Source: Muribaculaceae bacterium Zag1
Lineage (GTDB): Bacteria > Bacteroidota > Bacteroidia > Bacteroidales > Muribaculaceae
Assembly (NCBI GenBank): GCA_002633115.1
Contig: NWBJ01000013.1
Coordinates: 1-39,558, forward strand
Length of the DNA stretch: 39,558 bases
Direction of reading: 5' to 3'
How positions within the stretch are numbered: position 1 is the stretch's first letter; every line of letters starts with the position of its first letter. Below are positions 30,922 through 39,294 of the stretch, piece after piece. A program made the position numbers and the translations under genes. The notes under the pieces were generated by a model, which ran no database searches, was not told the origin of the DNA, and saw only the letters and a program-made list of their open reading frames with translations.

Positions 30922-31572
30922 ATGCCAAACAACAAACAATACTCACTGTCCATAGCCAAACAACAGATCACCACACTCCCCGTCTCAACTTTCAAAGGAG
31001 AAATTTCTATAATCGAAACCCCCTCACAAGCTGCCGAGGCGATAGCCTTTTTGAAAACTCGCGACCTCTTAGGCTTCGACACCGAAACCAAACCTTCGTT
31101 CAAGAAAGGGACACCCAACAAAGTGGCGCTCATGCAGCTCTCAACCGACGACCACTGCTTTTTGTTCCGGCTCAACAAACTCGGCATCACCGACGAAATG
31201 GCGTCGCTCCTCGAGGATGCTTCGATTCTCAAAATCGGCCTCTCGATCCATGACGATTTCCACGTGATGCACCGCTCATCAGATGTCGAGCCCCGAGGCT
31301 TCATCGAGCTCCAAGCATTCGTGAAGGATTACGGAATTGCCGACACTTCGCTACAGAAAGTCTACGCCATCATCTTTGGCGAAAAGATCTCAAAAAACCA
31401 ACGCCTCACTAATTGGGAGGCTCCAACCCTTACGACCCCGCAGCAAATCTACGCTGCCACCGATGCCTGGGCCTGTCTCAGGATTTACAAGCATCTGGTG
31501 ATGGGGAGATTCGATCCCGCTAAGTTTGCTGCTTCACAAGCCCCCGACCCTGCTCAAAATGAAAATTCCTAA
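30922..31572 (+). CDS. 3'-5' exonuclease, DEDDy (RNase D-like) family
   Basis: This 216-residue stand-alone exonuclease domain (PF01612) has all motifs. D53 and E55 in LLGFDTETKPSF form Exo I, D111 in IGLSIHDDFH forms Exo II, and Y177 with D181 in YAATDAWACLRIY form Exo III of the DEDDy type. It would use two metal ions to remove nucleotides from a 3' end. Whether the substrate is RNA or DNA is unclear, and there is no HRDC domain as in RNase D. The frame is open upstream to 30856, but ATG 30922 follows the small protein gene closely and gives the normal N-terminus. It overlaps the membrane-protein gene by 14 bases. Confidence 0.88.
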   Translation: MPNNKQYSLSIAKQQITTLPVSTFKGEISIIETPSQAAEAIAFLKTRDLLGFDTETKPSFKKGTPNKVALMQLSTDDHCFLFRLNKLGITDEMASLLEDASILKIGLSIHDDFHVMHRSSDVEPRGFIELQAFVKDYGIADTSLQKVYAIIFGEKISKNQRLTNWEAPTLTTPQQIYAATDAWACLRIYKHLVMGRFDPAKFAASQAPDPAQNENS

Positions 31573-31774
31573 ATCCACTTGGCTCCCACTGGTGCTTCTG
31601 GCCTATCTCGGAGTCATGAGCTACATAGGATATCCCGGTTACAAATCGGGCGTGAATTCCCCAACATACTATTTCGGAGTGATAGGCATCACTCTGCTAA
31701 TCATAACATTGCTCCACTTCACACTGCGCAAGCGCGAGCGTATGCGCCGAGAAAGAGAAGAAAAAGACGAGTGA
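31559..31774 (+). CDS. Small two-helix membrane protein
   Basis: This 71-residue protein has two hydrophobic segments (about residues 7-22 and 33-53), a short loop with YPGYKSGVNSP, and a very basic then acidic tail (LRKRERMRREREEKDE). It looks like a small inner-membrane protein with the charged tail in the cytoplasm. An upstream in-frame ATG at 31526 is less likely; ATG 31559 overlaps the exonuclease gene by 14 bases and gives a compact protein. Its stop codon lies in the stem of the terminator. No function is known to me. Confidence 0.72.
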   Translation: MKIPKSTWLPLVLLAYLGVMSYIGYPGYKSGVNSPTYYFGVIGITLLIITLLHFTLRKRERMRREREEKDE

Positions 31775-31798
31775 CCCCGCGCGGGCCTCGTCTTTTTT
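31766..31798 (+). terminator. Intrinsic terminator of the exonuclease run
   Basis: GACGAG (31766-31771) pairs with CTCGTC (31787-31792), with inner CCCG/CGGG pairing and a run of six T. The stop codon of the small membrane protein (31772-31774) is inside it. Confidence 0.85.
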
Positions 31799-31799
31799 C

Positions 31800-31831
31800 T
31801 TTGTCTATTTCAAATAAAAGTCGTAACTTTG
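31800..31831 (+). promoter_or_regulatory. purA promoter
   Basis: TTTG at 31800-31803, a 20-bp spacer and TAACTTTG at 31824-31831. The leader is about 80 bases. The -33 box directly abuts the T-run of the preceding terminator. Confidence 0.7.
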
Positions 31832-31918
31832 CCGAGCGTAATGCGTGTGGCCACCTCCCGCCATGAGAGGCTGGCCAGCCCGACGCTGATTTCTTATCTC
31901 TAACCACTCATTTCTGTA

Positions 31919-33193
31919 ATGAAAATCGATGTTCTTTTAGGCCTCCAATGGGGCGACGAGGGAAAAGGCAAGGTGGTCGACGTGCTCACCCCGGCCTACG
32001 ACATTGTGGCTCGTTTCCAAGGAGGTCCCAACGCCGGCCACACCCTCGAGTTCGATGGCAAAAAGTATGTGCTTCGCTCTATACCCTCGGGTATCTTCCA
32101 GCAGGGAGCCCTCAATCTGATCGGGGGCGGCGTAGTGCTTGACCCAGTGCTCTTTGAGGAAGAGGCCAAGGCTCTCGAGGCCTCGGGAGTGGATATTACC
32201 AAGAAACTTAAAATATCAAAGAAGGCTCATCTGATTCTGCCCACTCACAGATTGCTCGATGCAGCCAATGAGAAAGCCAAGGGAGCCGGCAAAATTGGCA
32301 CCACCGGCAAAGGCATTGGCCCTACATACACCGACAAAGTGTCGCGCAACGGCCTGAGGCTCGGCGACTTGTTCCATGATTTCGACACTAAGTACGCGGC
32401 AGCGCGCAATCGCCATCTGTCTATGCTCAGGGCTCTGGGCCAAGAACCCGACCCTGAGGAGCTGGCCAAGCTTGAAGAGCGCTGGATGCAGGCGCTCGAC
32501 TATCTGCGCCAATTCGACATCATCGACAATGAGCATTTCATCAACCATCAGCTGGCAGAGGGCAAGAAGGTGCTGTGCGAGGGTGCTCAGGGCACAATGC
32601 TCGACATAGACTTTGGCTCGTATCCCTTTGTCACATCAAGCAACACCATCACCGCTGGCGCATGCACCGGGCTGGGCGTGGCTCCCAACAAGATTGGCGA
32701 TGTCTACGGCATCTTCAAGGCTTACTGCACTCGCGTGGGTAGCGGGCCTTTCCCAACCGAACTATTTGATGAGACTGGCAAAAAGATTCGTGACATAGGC
32801 CACGAATACGGAGCTGTGACCGGTCGCGAGCGCCGTTGCGGATGGGTCGACCTGGTTGCCCTCAAATATGCCATCATGCTCAACGGCGTCACCAAGCTGA
32901 TCATGATGAAGAGCGATGTGCTCGACACGATGGATGAGGTCAAGGCTTGCGTGGCTTATGAGATCAATGGCGAACGAGTTGATGAGTTCCCCTTCTCAGT
33001 CGAGGAGGAAACCCTCAAGCCCATTTATGTGACTCTGCCCGGCTGGAAAGAGAATCTGTCTAAGTCTACAACTTACGATGAGCTGCCCGAGCGATTTAAG
33101 GAGTATGTCGCTTTTCTGGAAAAAGAACTCGGAGTACCAATCGTAATCCTCTCAGTAGGCCCCGACCGTAAGCAGACTATTGTACGCGAATAA
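31919..33193 (+). CDS. purA: Adenylosuccinate synthase
   Basis: This 424-residue GTP-dependent enzyme joins IMP and aspartate to adenylosuccinate, the first committed step to AMP. The GTP loop and catalytic aspartate are in GLQWGDEGKGKVVD near the N-terminus, with GPNAGHTL following. TTGKGIGPTYTDKVSRNGLRLGDL is the IMP-binding block, and the family's GEGAQGTMLDIDFGSYPFVTSS is present as CEGAQGTMLD. Length is normal. It has its own promoter. A GC-rich perfect palindrome lies just after it, before the DUF1015 gene. Confidence 0.97.
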   Translation: MKIDVLLGLQWGDEGKGKVVDVLTPAYDIVARFQGGPNAGHTLEFDGKKYVLRSIPSGIFQQGALNLIGGGVVLDPVLFEEEAKALEASGVDITKKLKISKKAHLILPTHRLLDAANEKAKGAGKIGTTGKGIGPTYTDKVSRNGLRLGDLFHDFDTKYAAARNRHLSMLRALGQEPDPEELAKLEERWMQALDYLRQFDIIDNEHFINHQLAEGKKVLCEGAQGTMLDIDFGSYPFVTSSNTITAGACTGLGVAPNKIGDVYGIFKAYCTRVGSGPFPTELFDETGKKIRDIGHEYGAVTGRERRCGWVDLVALKYAIMLNGVTKLIMMKSDVLDTMDEVKACVAYEINGERVDEFPFSVEEETLKPIYVTLPGWKENLSKSTTYDELPERFKEYVAFLEKELGVPIVILSVGPDRKQTIVRE

Positions 33194-33212
33194 TACCCAA
33201 ACACAAAATATC

Positions 33213-33236
33213 GCCCGCAGCCGCGCGGCTGCGGGC
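33213..33236. repeat. 24-bp perfect palindrome after purA
   Basis: GCCCGCAGCCGC (33213-33224) is followed directly by its reverse complement (33225-33236). No T-run follows, so it is a strong hairpin in the purA-DUF1015 gap, perhaps limiting read-through or protecting mRNA ends. Confidence 0.75.
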
Positions 33237-33269
33237 ATTAATACTAACCCTAAACAATACCTTGACTAC

Positions 33270-34511
33270 ATGGCAACTGTAAAACCCTTCAAAGGCGTGC
33301 GTCCCCCCAAGGAGATGGTCACCGAGGTGGCTTCTCGCCCCTACGACGTGCTCAACAGCGAAGAAGCTCGCGCTGAGGCCGAAGGAAATCCCAAATCGCT
33401 CTATCACATCATCCGCCCCGAAATCGACTTTGAGGTAGGCACCGACGAGCATGACCCCAGAGTATATGCCAAAGCTGCCGAAAACTTCAAGAATTTCCAG
33501 GACCAGGGATGGCTGGTGCAAGACCCGCAAGACCATTATTACATATACGCTCAGACGATGGACGGGCGCACCCAGTACGGCATCGTCCTCGCTGCTTATG
33601 TTGATGACTACATGAGCGGACGCATCAAGAAGCATGAGCTCACCCGCAAGGAGAAAGAGGAAGACCGCATGAAGCATGTGCGCGTCAACAACGCCAACAT
33701 CGAGCCGGTATTCTTCGCCTTCCCCGACAACGAGGCACTCGAGGAAATCATCAAGACTGTCACCGCACAAAAGCCGGAGTACGACTTTGTTGCTCCCGAC
33801 GGTTTCGGCCACACATTCTGGGTAGTTGACCCATCGCTCAACGATCGCATCACTGAGGAATTTGCAAAGATTCCGGCCCTCTATATCGCTGACGGTCACC
33901 ACCGTACCGCCGCAGCTGCTCTGGTGGGCAACGAGAAGGCTCTGGCCAATCCCGACCATAAGGGCGATGAGGAATACAACTATTTCCTCGCTGTCGCTTT
34001 TCCGGCATCGCACCTCAAGATTATCGACTACAACCGCGTAGTCAAGGATCTCAACGGCTTGTCGCCTGCCGAATTCCTCGAGAAACTTGAGGACAAGTTC
34101 ATCGTCAAGGACATGGGCACTGTGATTTACCATCCCGAGAAGCTCCATAATTTCTCGCTCTATCTCGAGGGCCGCTGGTACTCACTCACGGCTCGCGAGG
34201 GAACTTATGATGACAACGACCCGATTGGCGTACTCGACGTGACTATCTCGTCTGACCTAATCCTGCGCGACATCCTCAATATCACCGACCTGCGCACATC
34301 AAAGCGCATCGACTTCGTAGGCGGAATCCGTGGCCTCGAGGAGCTCAAGCGCCGCGTCGATTCGGGCGAGATGGCTGCCGCTCTGGCACTCTATCCCGTG
34401 TCGATGAAGCAACTGATGGATATCGCCGATTCTGGCAATATCATGCCCCCCAAGACCACTTGGTTTGAGCCCAAGCTGCGCTCTGGCCTGGTAATCCACA
34501 AGCTCGACTGA
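33270..34511 (+). CDS. DUF1015 family protein
   Basis: This 413-residue cytoplasmic protein matches DUF1015. It has the start VKPFKGVRPPKEMVTEVASRPYDVLN, the conserved basic and histidine-rich motif ADGHHRTAAA near residue 207, and a C-terminal MPPKTTWFEPKLRSGLVIHKL. In Bacteroidales it often lies by serine synthesis genes, but not here. Family members are sometimes described as SerB-like or kinase-like, but no reaction is proven. The frame is open upstream to 33180, through the purA end and the palindrome; ATG 33270 matches the family N-terminus. The gene lies 76 bases after purA and may be co-transcribed. A strong terminator follows. Confidence 0.88.
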   Translation: MATVKPFKGVRPPKEMVTEVASRPYDVLNSEEARAEAEGNPKSLYHIIRPEIDFEVGTDEHDPRVYAKAAENFKNFQDQGWLVQDPQDHYYIYAQTMDGRTQYGIVLAAYVDDYMSGRIKKHELTRKEKEEDRMKHVRVNNANIEPVFFAFPDNEALEEIIKTVTAQKPEYDFVAPDGFGHTFWVVDPSLNDRITEEFAKIPALYIADGHHRTAAAALVGNEKALANPDHKGDEEYNYFLAVAFPASHLKIIDYNRVVKDLNGLSPAEFLEKLEDKFIVKDMGTVIYHPEKLHNFSLYLEGRWYSLTAREGTYDDNDPIGVLDVTISSDLILRDILNITDLRTSKRIDFVGGIRGLEELKRRVDSGEMAAALALYPVSMKQLMDIADSGNIMPPKTTWFEPKLRSGLVIHKLD

Positions 34512-34552
34512 TACCAGTCTGCTCAACAATTTGAGAAGATTGCAAAATTTTT

Positions 34553-34584
34553 AATCCAACTTGCCGTGCAAGTTGGATTTTTTT
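34553..34584 (+). terminator. Intrinsic terminator after DUF1015
   Basis: AATCCAACTTG (34553-34563), a 5-base loop CCGTG, and CAAGTTGGATT (34569-34579) form a perfect 11-bp stem followed by a T-run to 34584. Confidence 0.9.
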
Positions 34585-34586
34585 CG

Positions 34587-34594
34587 TATATTTG
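34587..34594 (+). promoter_or_regulatory. -7 box before the deaminase gene
   Basis: TATATTTG at 34587-34594, directly after the terminator T-run and 17 bases before the ATG at 34611. The -33 position falls in the terminator loop and has no TTTG. Confidence 0.5.
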
Positions 34595-34610
34595 CCGATT
34601 AATTGTATTT

Positions 34611-35042
34611 ATGGAACAGAAGCAATCGATACTCGATAAGCGATACCTGCGCATGACCAGTATTTGGGCCGAAAACTCATATTGCGAGAGGCGCAAGGTG
34701 GGTGCGCTGATAGTCAAGGACAAGATGATTATCAGCGATGGATACAACGGCACCCCGGCCGGATTTGAAAACATTTGCGAGGACGAGAATGGCGTGACTA
34801 AGCCTTATGTGCTCCACGCCGAGGCCAATGCCATCACCAAGGTGGCACGCAGCAACAATTCGAGCGAAGGTGCTACTCTCTACGTCACCGCATCGCCTTG
34901 CATGGAATGTGCCAAGCTGATTATCCAGGCTGGCATCCGCCGCGTGGTATTCAACGAGCTGTATCGCATCACCTCAGGCATCGACCTGCTGCAAAGGGCC
35001 GGAGTGGAATGTGTGCACGTGCCCGATATTTATTCTGAATAA
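34611..35042 (+). CDS. dCMP deaminase family protein (ComEB-like)
   Basis: This 143-residue zinc-dependent cytidine/deoxycytidylate deaminase has the zinc ligands H69-A-E71 (with Glu71 as proton shuttle) and C97 and C100 in SPCMEC. The YNGTPAGFENI block at about 45-55 is typical of dCMP deaminases, which make dUMP for dTMP synthesis. ComEB of Bacillus has the same fold, and regulation by dCTP/dTTP is known in some members. An upstream in-frame ATG at 34566 lies in the terminator, so ATG 34611 is chosen. It is first in a run with the S41 protease and 5-formyl-THF cyclo-ligase, spaced 31 and 4 bases. Confidence 0.92.
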   Translation: MEQKQSILDKRYLRMTSIWAENSYCERRKVGALIVKDKMIISDGYNGTPAGFENICEDENGVTKPYVLHAEANAITKVARSNNSSEGATLYVTASPCMECAKLIIQAGIRRVVFNELYRITSGIDLLQRAGVECVHVPDIYSE

Positions 35043-35073
35043 CAACCCAACTATTACATACTAATCTTCAGAC

Positions 35074-36675
35074 ATGAAGCGCAAATTCTGGCTCCCTCTC
35101 CTATTCGCTGTCATTTTCATTGGAGGCATCTGGGTAGGCAATTCTCTCAATCCTATCCGTCGCACCAAGACAGTGGGCGAGGAAAAGCTCCTTGAGGTGA
35201 TTAATCTTATCAATACCAGCTATGTCGATTCTGTAGAGATCGACAGTTTGGTTGAGCTCACCATTCCTACTCTGCTCAAATATCTCGACCCGCACTCAGC
35301 CTACATTCCAGCTGAGCAGTTGCAAGCAGCCAATGTCGAGCTCGATGGCAAATTCAGCGGTATCGGCATTTCGTTTCAAATCCTCAACGACACACTGAGC
35401 GTAATCGAGGTTATATCGGGCGGACCAGCCGAAAAGGTCGGCGTGCTGCCAGGCGACCGCATCCTCGAGGTTGACGGCCAGGATATAGCAAGCCAGAAAA
35501 TCACTGAGCAAGATGTATTCTCACTGCTGCGTGGCGAGAAAGGCACTCATGTCAAGATTACAGTAAAGCGCACCAATTCGGCAAAGCCTATCGAATTTGA
35601 AATCGTGCGCGACGACATACCCGTTGAATCAGTCGATGCCGCCTACATGCTTGAGCCTGGCGTGGGATATATCAAGGTGTCAAGGTTTGCCCGCAATACC
35701 TACAATGAATTCCTGCAAGCGCTCTACAAACTGCGTGTCGAGGGAGCCGAGAATTATGTAATCGACCTCAGATACAACACTGGCGGATATATGGAGCCGG
35801 CTGTGATGATGGCTAATGAGTTCCTGTCGGCTGGCGACATCATCGTCTCGACTCGCGGAGCTAACCACAAAGACGACCAGATATTCCAGAGCGATGGCAT
35901 AGGCGCATTCCAGGAGTGCGGCATAGCTGTACTGATCAACGAATTTACAGCCAGCGCCAGCGAAATCTTCTCAGGCGCAATCCAGGACAACGATCGCGGT
36001 TGGGTAATTGGTCGCCGTTCATTCGGTAAGGGCTTGGTGCAGCATCCCGTGCTGCTGGCCGACTCGAGCGAGGTGCGTCTGACAGTGCAGCGCTACTACA
36101 CCCCATCGGGCCGCTGCATCCAGAAACCTTACATCCCTGGCGACATCGTGGATTACGAGGCCGAGCTCGCCAATCGATTCAACAACGGCGAGAGCCTTAG
36201 CGCCGACTCGATCAAGCTTCACACCGAGGATCAGCACCTGACTGTCGGTGGCCGCTCGGTATACGGCGGCGGTGGCATCATGCCCGACTTGTTTGTGCCT
36301 GAGGATACATCAAAGATTACATCTTATTATATTAATGTATCGAATCAGAATCTCCTCACTAAATTTGCTTATGAATACTGCGACCTTAATCGTCCGGAAT
36401 TGCAAAAAGGCAAGACTGTTGAGGAGTTGGTCAAGCTCTTGCCTCCCGACAATGTGCTTCTTGACTCATTTGTGCACTACGCCTCAATCAATGGCGTGCC
36501 GGCTCGCTGGTTCTATATCAACATTTCGGCCCCGCTGATTGTTAATCAATTAAAAGCATTGATTGCTCGCAACATCCTTGGCCTATCTGCATACTACGAG
36601 ATAATCAACTCGACCGACAAGGCTGTGGACGAGGCGGCAAAACATGCTCCTAAGCCTTTAACAGCCGATAGTTAA
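35074..36675 (+). CDS. S41 family C-terminal processing peptidase
   Basis: This 533-residue periplasmic protease has an N-terminal signal or membrane segment (about residues 5-22). A PDZ domain follows at about 85-165, with ISGGPAEKVGVLPGDRILEVDGQDI. The S41 core has the Ser294-Lys319 dyad in FTASASEIF and GRRSFGKGLVQH. The family (CtpA/Prc, tail-specific proteases) trims C-termini of secreted or outer-membrane proteins. The C-terminal 130 residues are specific to Bacteroidetes members. It follows the deaminase after 31 bases and precedes the cyclo-ligase by four. Its target here is unknown. Confidence 0.93.
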   Translation: MKRKFWLPLLFAVIFIGGIWVGNSLNPIRRTKTVGEEKLLEVINLINTSYVDSVEIDSLVELTIPTLLKYLDPHSAYIPAEQLQAANVELDGKFSGIGISFQILNDTLSVIEVISGGPAEKVGVLPGDRILEVDGQDIASQKITEQDVFSLLRGEKGTHVKITVKRTNSAKPIEFEIVRDDIPVESVDAAYMLEPGVGYIKVSRFARNTYNEFLQALYKLRVEGAENYVIDLRYNTGGYMEPAVMMANEFLSAGDIIVSTRGANHKDDQIFQSDGIGAFQECGIAVLINEFTASASEIFSGAIQDNDRGWVIGRRSFGKGLVQHPVLLADSSEVRLTVQRYYTPSGRCIQKPYIPGDIVDYEAELANRFNNGESLSADSIKLHTEDQHLTVGGRSVYGGGGIMPDLFVPEDTSKITSYYINVSNQNLLTKFAYEYCDLNRPELQKGKTVEELVKLLPPDNVLLDSFVHYASINGVPARWFYINISAPLIVNQLKALIARNILGLSAYYEIINSTDKAVDEAAKHAPKPLTADS

Positions 36676-36679
36676 CGCG

Positions 36680-37234
36680 ATGAAAAAAGAAGACATACGT
36701 ATCCGCATCAAGGCCCAAAAGACCTTGCTCTCGCCCGAAGAGAAGCGCCAAGCTGCCCTCGAGGCTTTTGAGCGCTTGGAGAACCATGCAGCTTTCCTGA
36801 TGGCCCAACGCATCCTGATGTATCATTCCCTGCCGGATGAAATCTCGACTCTCGACTTTATCGAGAAATGGCAACACCGCAAGAATTTCTTCTTGCCGCG
36901 TGTCAACGGTGTCAACCTCGACATCCTGCCCTACGACCAGTCGACACTCAAGTTGGGTGCCTTCCAGATCGAAGAGCCCCAAGGCGATGACACCACCGAT
37001 ATCTCAGAGATAGAGATGATCGTGGTGCCGGCAGTGGCTTATGACAAGCGCGGCAATCGCGTGGGCCGTGGCAAAGGTTACTACGACCGTCTGCTGGCCG
37101 AGACCAAAGCCATCAAGGTAGGCGTGGCTTATGACTTCCAGCTGGTCGATGAGATTGATGCTGAGCCTCACGACGTAAAGGTCGACATTATCGTCACTCC
37201 GCGTGGCGTTTTCTCGGTGAAACGGAGCACATAG
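36680..37234 (+). CDS. 5-Formyltetrahydrofolate cyclo-ligase
   Basis: This 184-residue ATP-dependent enzyme converts 5-formyl-THF to 5,10-methenyl-THF, recycling a folate storage form. The N-terminal basic helix (KEDIRIRIKAQKTLLSPEEKRQAA) and the C-terminal ATP/Mg signature VPAVAYDKRGNRVGRGKGYYDRLL (about 112-135) are diagnostic. Length is normal. It starts four bases after the S41 protease stop and is likely translated from the same mRNA. The genes are unrelated in function, apart from the shared dTMP/folate theme with the dCMP-deaminase-like gene upstream. Confidence 0.94.
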   Translation: MKKEDIRIRIKAQKTLLSPEEKRQAALEAFERLENHAAFLMAQRILMYHSLPDEISTLDFIEKWQHRKNFFLPRVNGVNLDILPYDQSTLKLGAFQIEEPQGDDTTDISEIEMIVVPAVAYDKRGNRVGRGKGYYDRLLAETKAIKVGVAYDFQLVDEIDAEPHDVKVDIIVTPRGVFSVKRST

Positions 37235-37271
37235 CTCCCCCATTCGCCCCTTGCTATCTATTTTTGCTTTA

Positions 37272-39212
37272 ATGATCTCAATCCAAAATCTTTCGGTAGA
37301 ATTTAGCGCAAAGGCGCTATTCGACAATATAAGCTACGTGATTAATCCTCGCGACAAGATTGCCCTGGTGGGCAAGAATGGCGCGGGGAAATCCACTATG
37401 CTCAAAATCATAGCCGGGCTGCAGTCGCCCACCTCCGGCACGGTGGCCGTGCCATCAGGCGTGACCATAGGATACCTGCCACAGCAGATGGAGGTATCCG
37501 ACACCTTGACCTTGATCGAAGAAACGCGCAAAGCATTCTCTCACGTCAAGGAGATGAACGACCGGCTGCATAAGATGAACGAAGAGCTGGCCACACGCAC
37601 CGACTACGAGTCAGAATCGTATCACGAACTCATCGACCGCATGACTGCGCTCACCGACCAATTGGCTATGGAGAGCGCAGAAAATTGCGAGGCTGAGATG
37701 GAGAAGACCTTGATTGGCTTAGGCTTCACTCGCGCTGACTTCAATCGTCACACTTCGGAATTTTCTGGGGGTTGGCGCATGCGCGTCGAGTTGGCCAAGC
37801 TACTGTTGGCCCATCCCGATGTTTTGCTGCTTGACGAGCCTACCAACCATCTCGACATCGAATCAATCCAGTGGCTCGAGAGTTTTCTGATTTCCAAGGC
37901 CAAAGCTGTGGTGCTGGTGAGTCACGACCGCGCATTTATCGACAATGTCACATCGCGCACTATCGAGATTTCGCTAGGCAAGATTTATGATTACGCTGTC
38001 AATTATTCCCATTTTGTAGAACTGAGGCGCGAACGCGTTGAGCAACAGATGCGAGCTTATGCCAATCAGCAGAAGCAAATTCAGGACACCGAGCAATTTA
38101 TCGAGCGCTTCCGCTACAAGGCCACCAAGGCTGTGCAAGTGCAAAGCCGCATAAAGCAGCTTGCCAAAATCGAGCGCATCGAGGTTGACGAGGTTGACAA
38201 TTCACGCGTCAATCTGAAATTTCCGCCGGCTCCCCGCTCAGGCGATTATCCAATCATAGCCGAGAATGTGGGCAAGGCTTACGGTTTCCATCAAGTATTT
38301 GACCACGCCGAGTTCACAATCAAGCGCGGCGAGAAGGTTGCCTTTGTCGGCAAAAACGGCGAGGGCAAGTCGACCTTGGTGAAATGCATTATGGGAGAAA
38401 TCCCCTACACTGGCACCCTCAAACTTGGCCACAATGTCAAGATTGGGTATTTCGCTCAAAATCAAGCCCAGCTGCTCGACTCGGATTTGACCGTATTTGA
38501 AACCATCGACCATGTGGCTGTCGGAGATATGCGCACTAAGGTAAGAGACATGCTCGGAGCCTTCCTGTTTGGTGGCGAGGATATCGACAAAAAGGTCAAG
38601 GTACTGTCGGGTGGCGAAAAGACTCGCTTGGCATTGCTCAAGATGCTACTCGAACCGGTCAACCTGCTCATCCTTGATGAGCCCACCAACCATCTGGATA
38701 TGCGCACCAAGGATATCCTAAAGCAAGCAATCAAGGATTTTAATGGCACTGCCATAGTGGTGAGCCATGACCGTCAGTTCTTAGATGGACTTGTCGAGAA
38801 GGTTTATGAGTTCGGCGGAGGTCAAGTCAAGGAATGTCTTGGAGGCATCTACGAATTTCTTGAGAAAAAGAAAATCGAATCACTGGCTCAGCTTGAGAGC
38901 ATGCCCGGACCCTCAGCCCCTGCGGCTCAAGAATCGGCACAACCCACTGTCAGCGCTGGACGTCAATCCTACGCAGAGCAAAAAGAACGCGAAAAAAATC
39001 TGCGTCGCCTCAAAAAGAATGTGGAGAATGCCGAGGCGAAGATCTCAAAACTCGAAGAGGATAAAGCCGCAATCGAGGAGAAATTCGCACAGGGTGAGAC
39101 ATCCGACGACCTATTCCGCCAGCATGCCCAAATCACCAAAGATTTGGATGCCGCTATGGAGGAATGGGAGGAGGCGCAGACCCAGCTTGACGAGGCGCAA
39201 AATGAAAAATGA
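37272..39212 (+). CDS. ABC-F family ATP-binding protein
   Basis: This 646-residue soluble protein has two ABC cassettes and no membrane segments, as in ABC-F translation factors. Cassette 1 has Walker A GKNGAGKST, signature FSGGWRMRVELAKLL and Walker B LLLDEPTNHLD. Cassette 2 has GKNGEGKST, LSGGEKTRLALLKML and LLILDEPTNHLD. The inter-domain linker contains the ABC-F family's charged helices, and a C-terminal Uup-type coiled coil (about 570-646) follows a Pro/Ala-rich hinge. Members act at the ribosome; a few give antibiotic resistance, but a housekeeping role (Uup/YheS-like) is most likely. ATG 37272 is preferred over TTG 37251. The stop codon lies in the heptamer repeat. Confidence 0.92.
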   Translation: MISIQNLSVEFSAKALFDNISYVINPRDKIALVGKNGAGKSTMLKIIAGLQSPTSGTVAVPSGVTIGYLPQQMEVSDTLTLIEETRKAFSHVKEMNDRLHKMNEELATRTDYESESYHELIDRMTALTDQLAMESAENCEAEMEKTLIGLGFTRADFNRHTSEFSGGWRMRVELAKLLLAHPDVLLLDEPTNHLDIESIQWLESFLISKAKAVVLVSHDRAFIDNVTSRTIEISLGKIYDYAVNYSHFVELRRERVEQQMRAYANQQKQIQDTEQFIERFRYKATKAVQVQSRIKQLAKIERIEVDEVDNSRVNLKFPPAPRSGDYPIIAENVGKAYGFHQVFDHAEFTIKRGEKVAFVGKNGEGKSTLVKCIMGEIPYTGTLKLGHNVKIGYFAQNQAQLLDSDLTVFETIDHVAVGDMRTKVRDMLGAFLFGGEDIDKKVKVLSGGEKTRLALLKMLLEPVNLLILDEPTNHLDMRTKDILKQAIKDFNGTAIVVSHDRQFLDGLVEKVYEFGGGQVKECLGGIYEFLEKKKIESLAQLESMPGPSAPAAQESAQPTVSAGRQSYAEQKEREKNLRRLKKNVENAEAKISKLEEDKAAIEEKFAQGETSDDLFRQHAQITKDLDAAMEEWEEAQTQLDEAQNEK

Positions 39213-39259
39213 AAAATGAAAAATGAAAAATGAAGAATGAAAAATGAAGAATGAAAAAT
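39204..39259. repeat. Eight 7-bp GAAAAAT repeats over the ABC-F stop codon
   Basis: GAAAAAT (twice GAAGAAT) is repeated eight times from 39204 to 39259. Because seven is not a multiple of three, TGA appears in all three + frames. The first TGA in the reading frame, at 39210-39212, ends the ABC-F gene. Confidence 0.9.
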
Positions 39260-39294
39260 AATTATATAGATACCATAATTAACACAAAACGCTA

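Noticed and set aside
33177-34148. A 323-codon frame antisense to DUF1015 and the purA end
   Set aside because: It mirrors the codon bias of the real genes and has no recognisable motif or promoter.
37272-39212. Antibiotic-resistance role for the ABC-F protein
   Set aside because: The C-terminal coiled coil and housekeeping neighbours fit a Uup/YheS-type factor; nothing in the context supports resistance.
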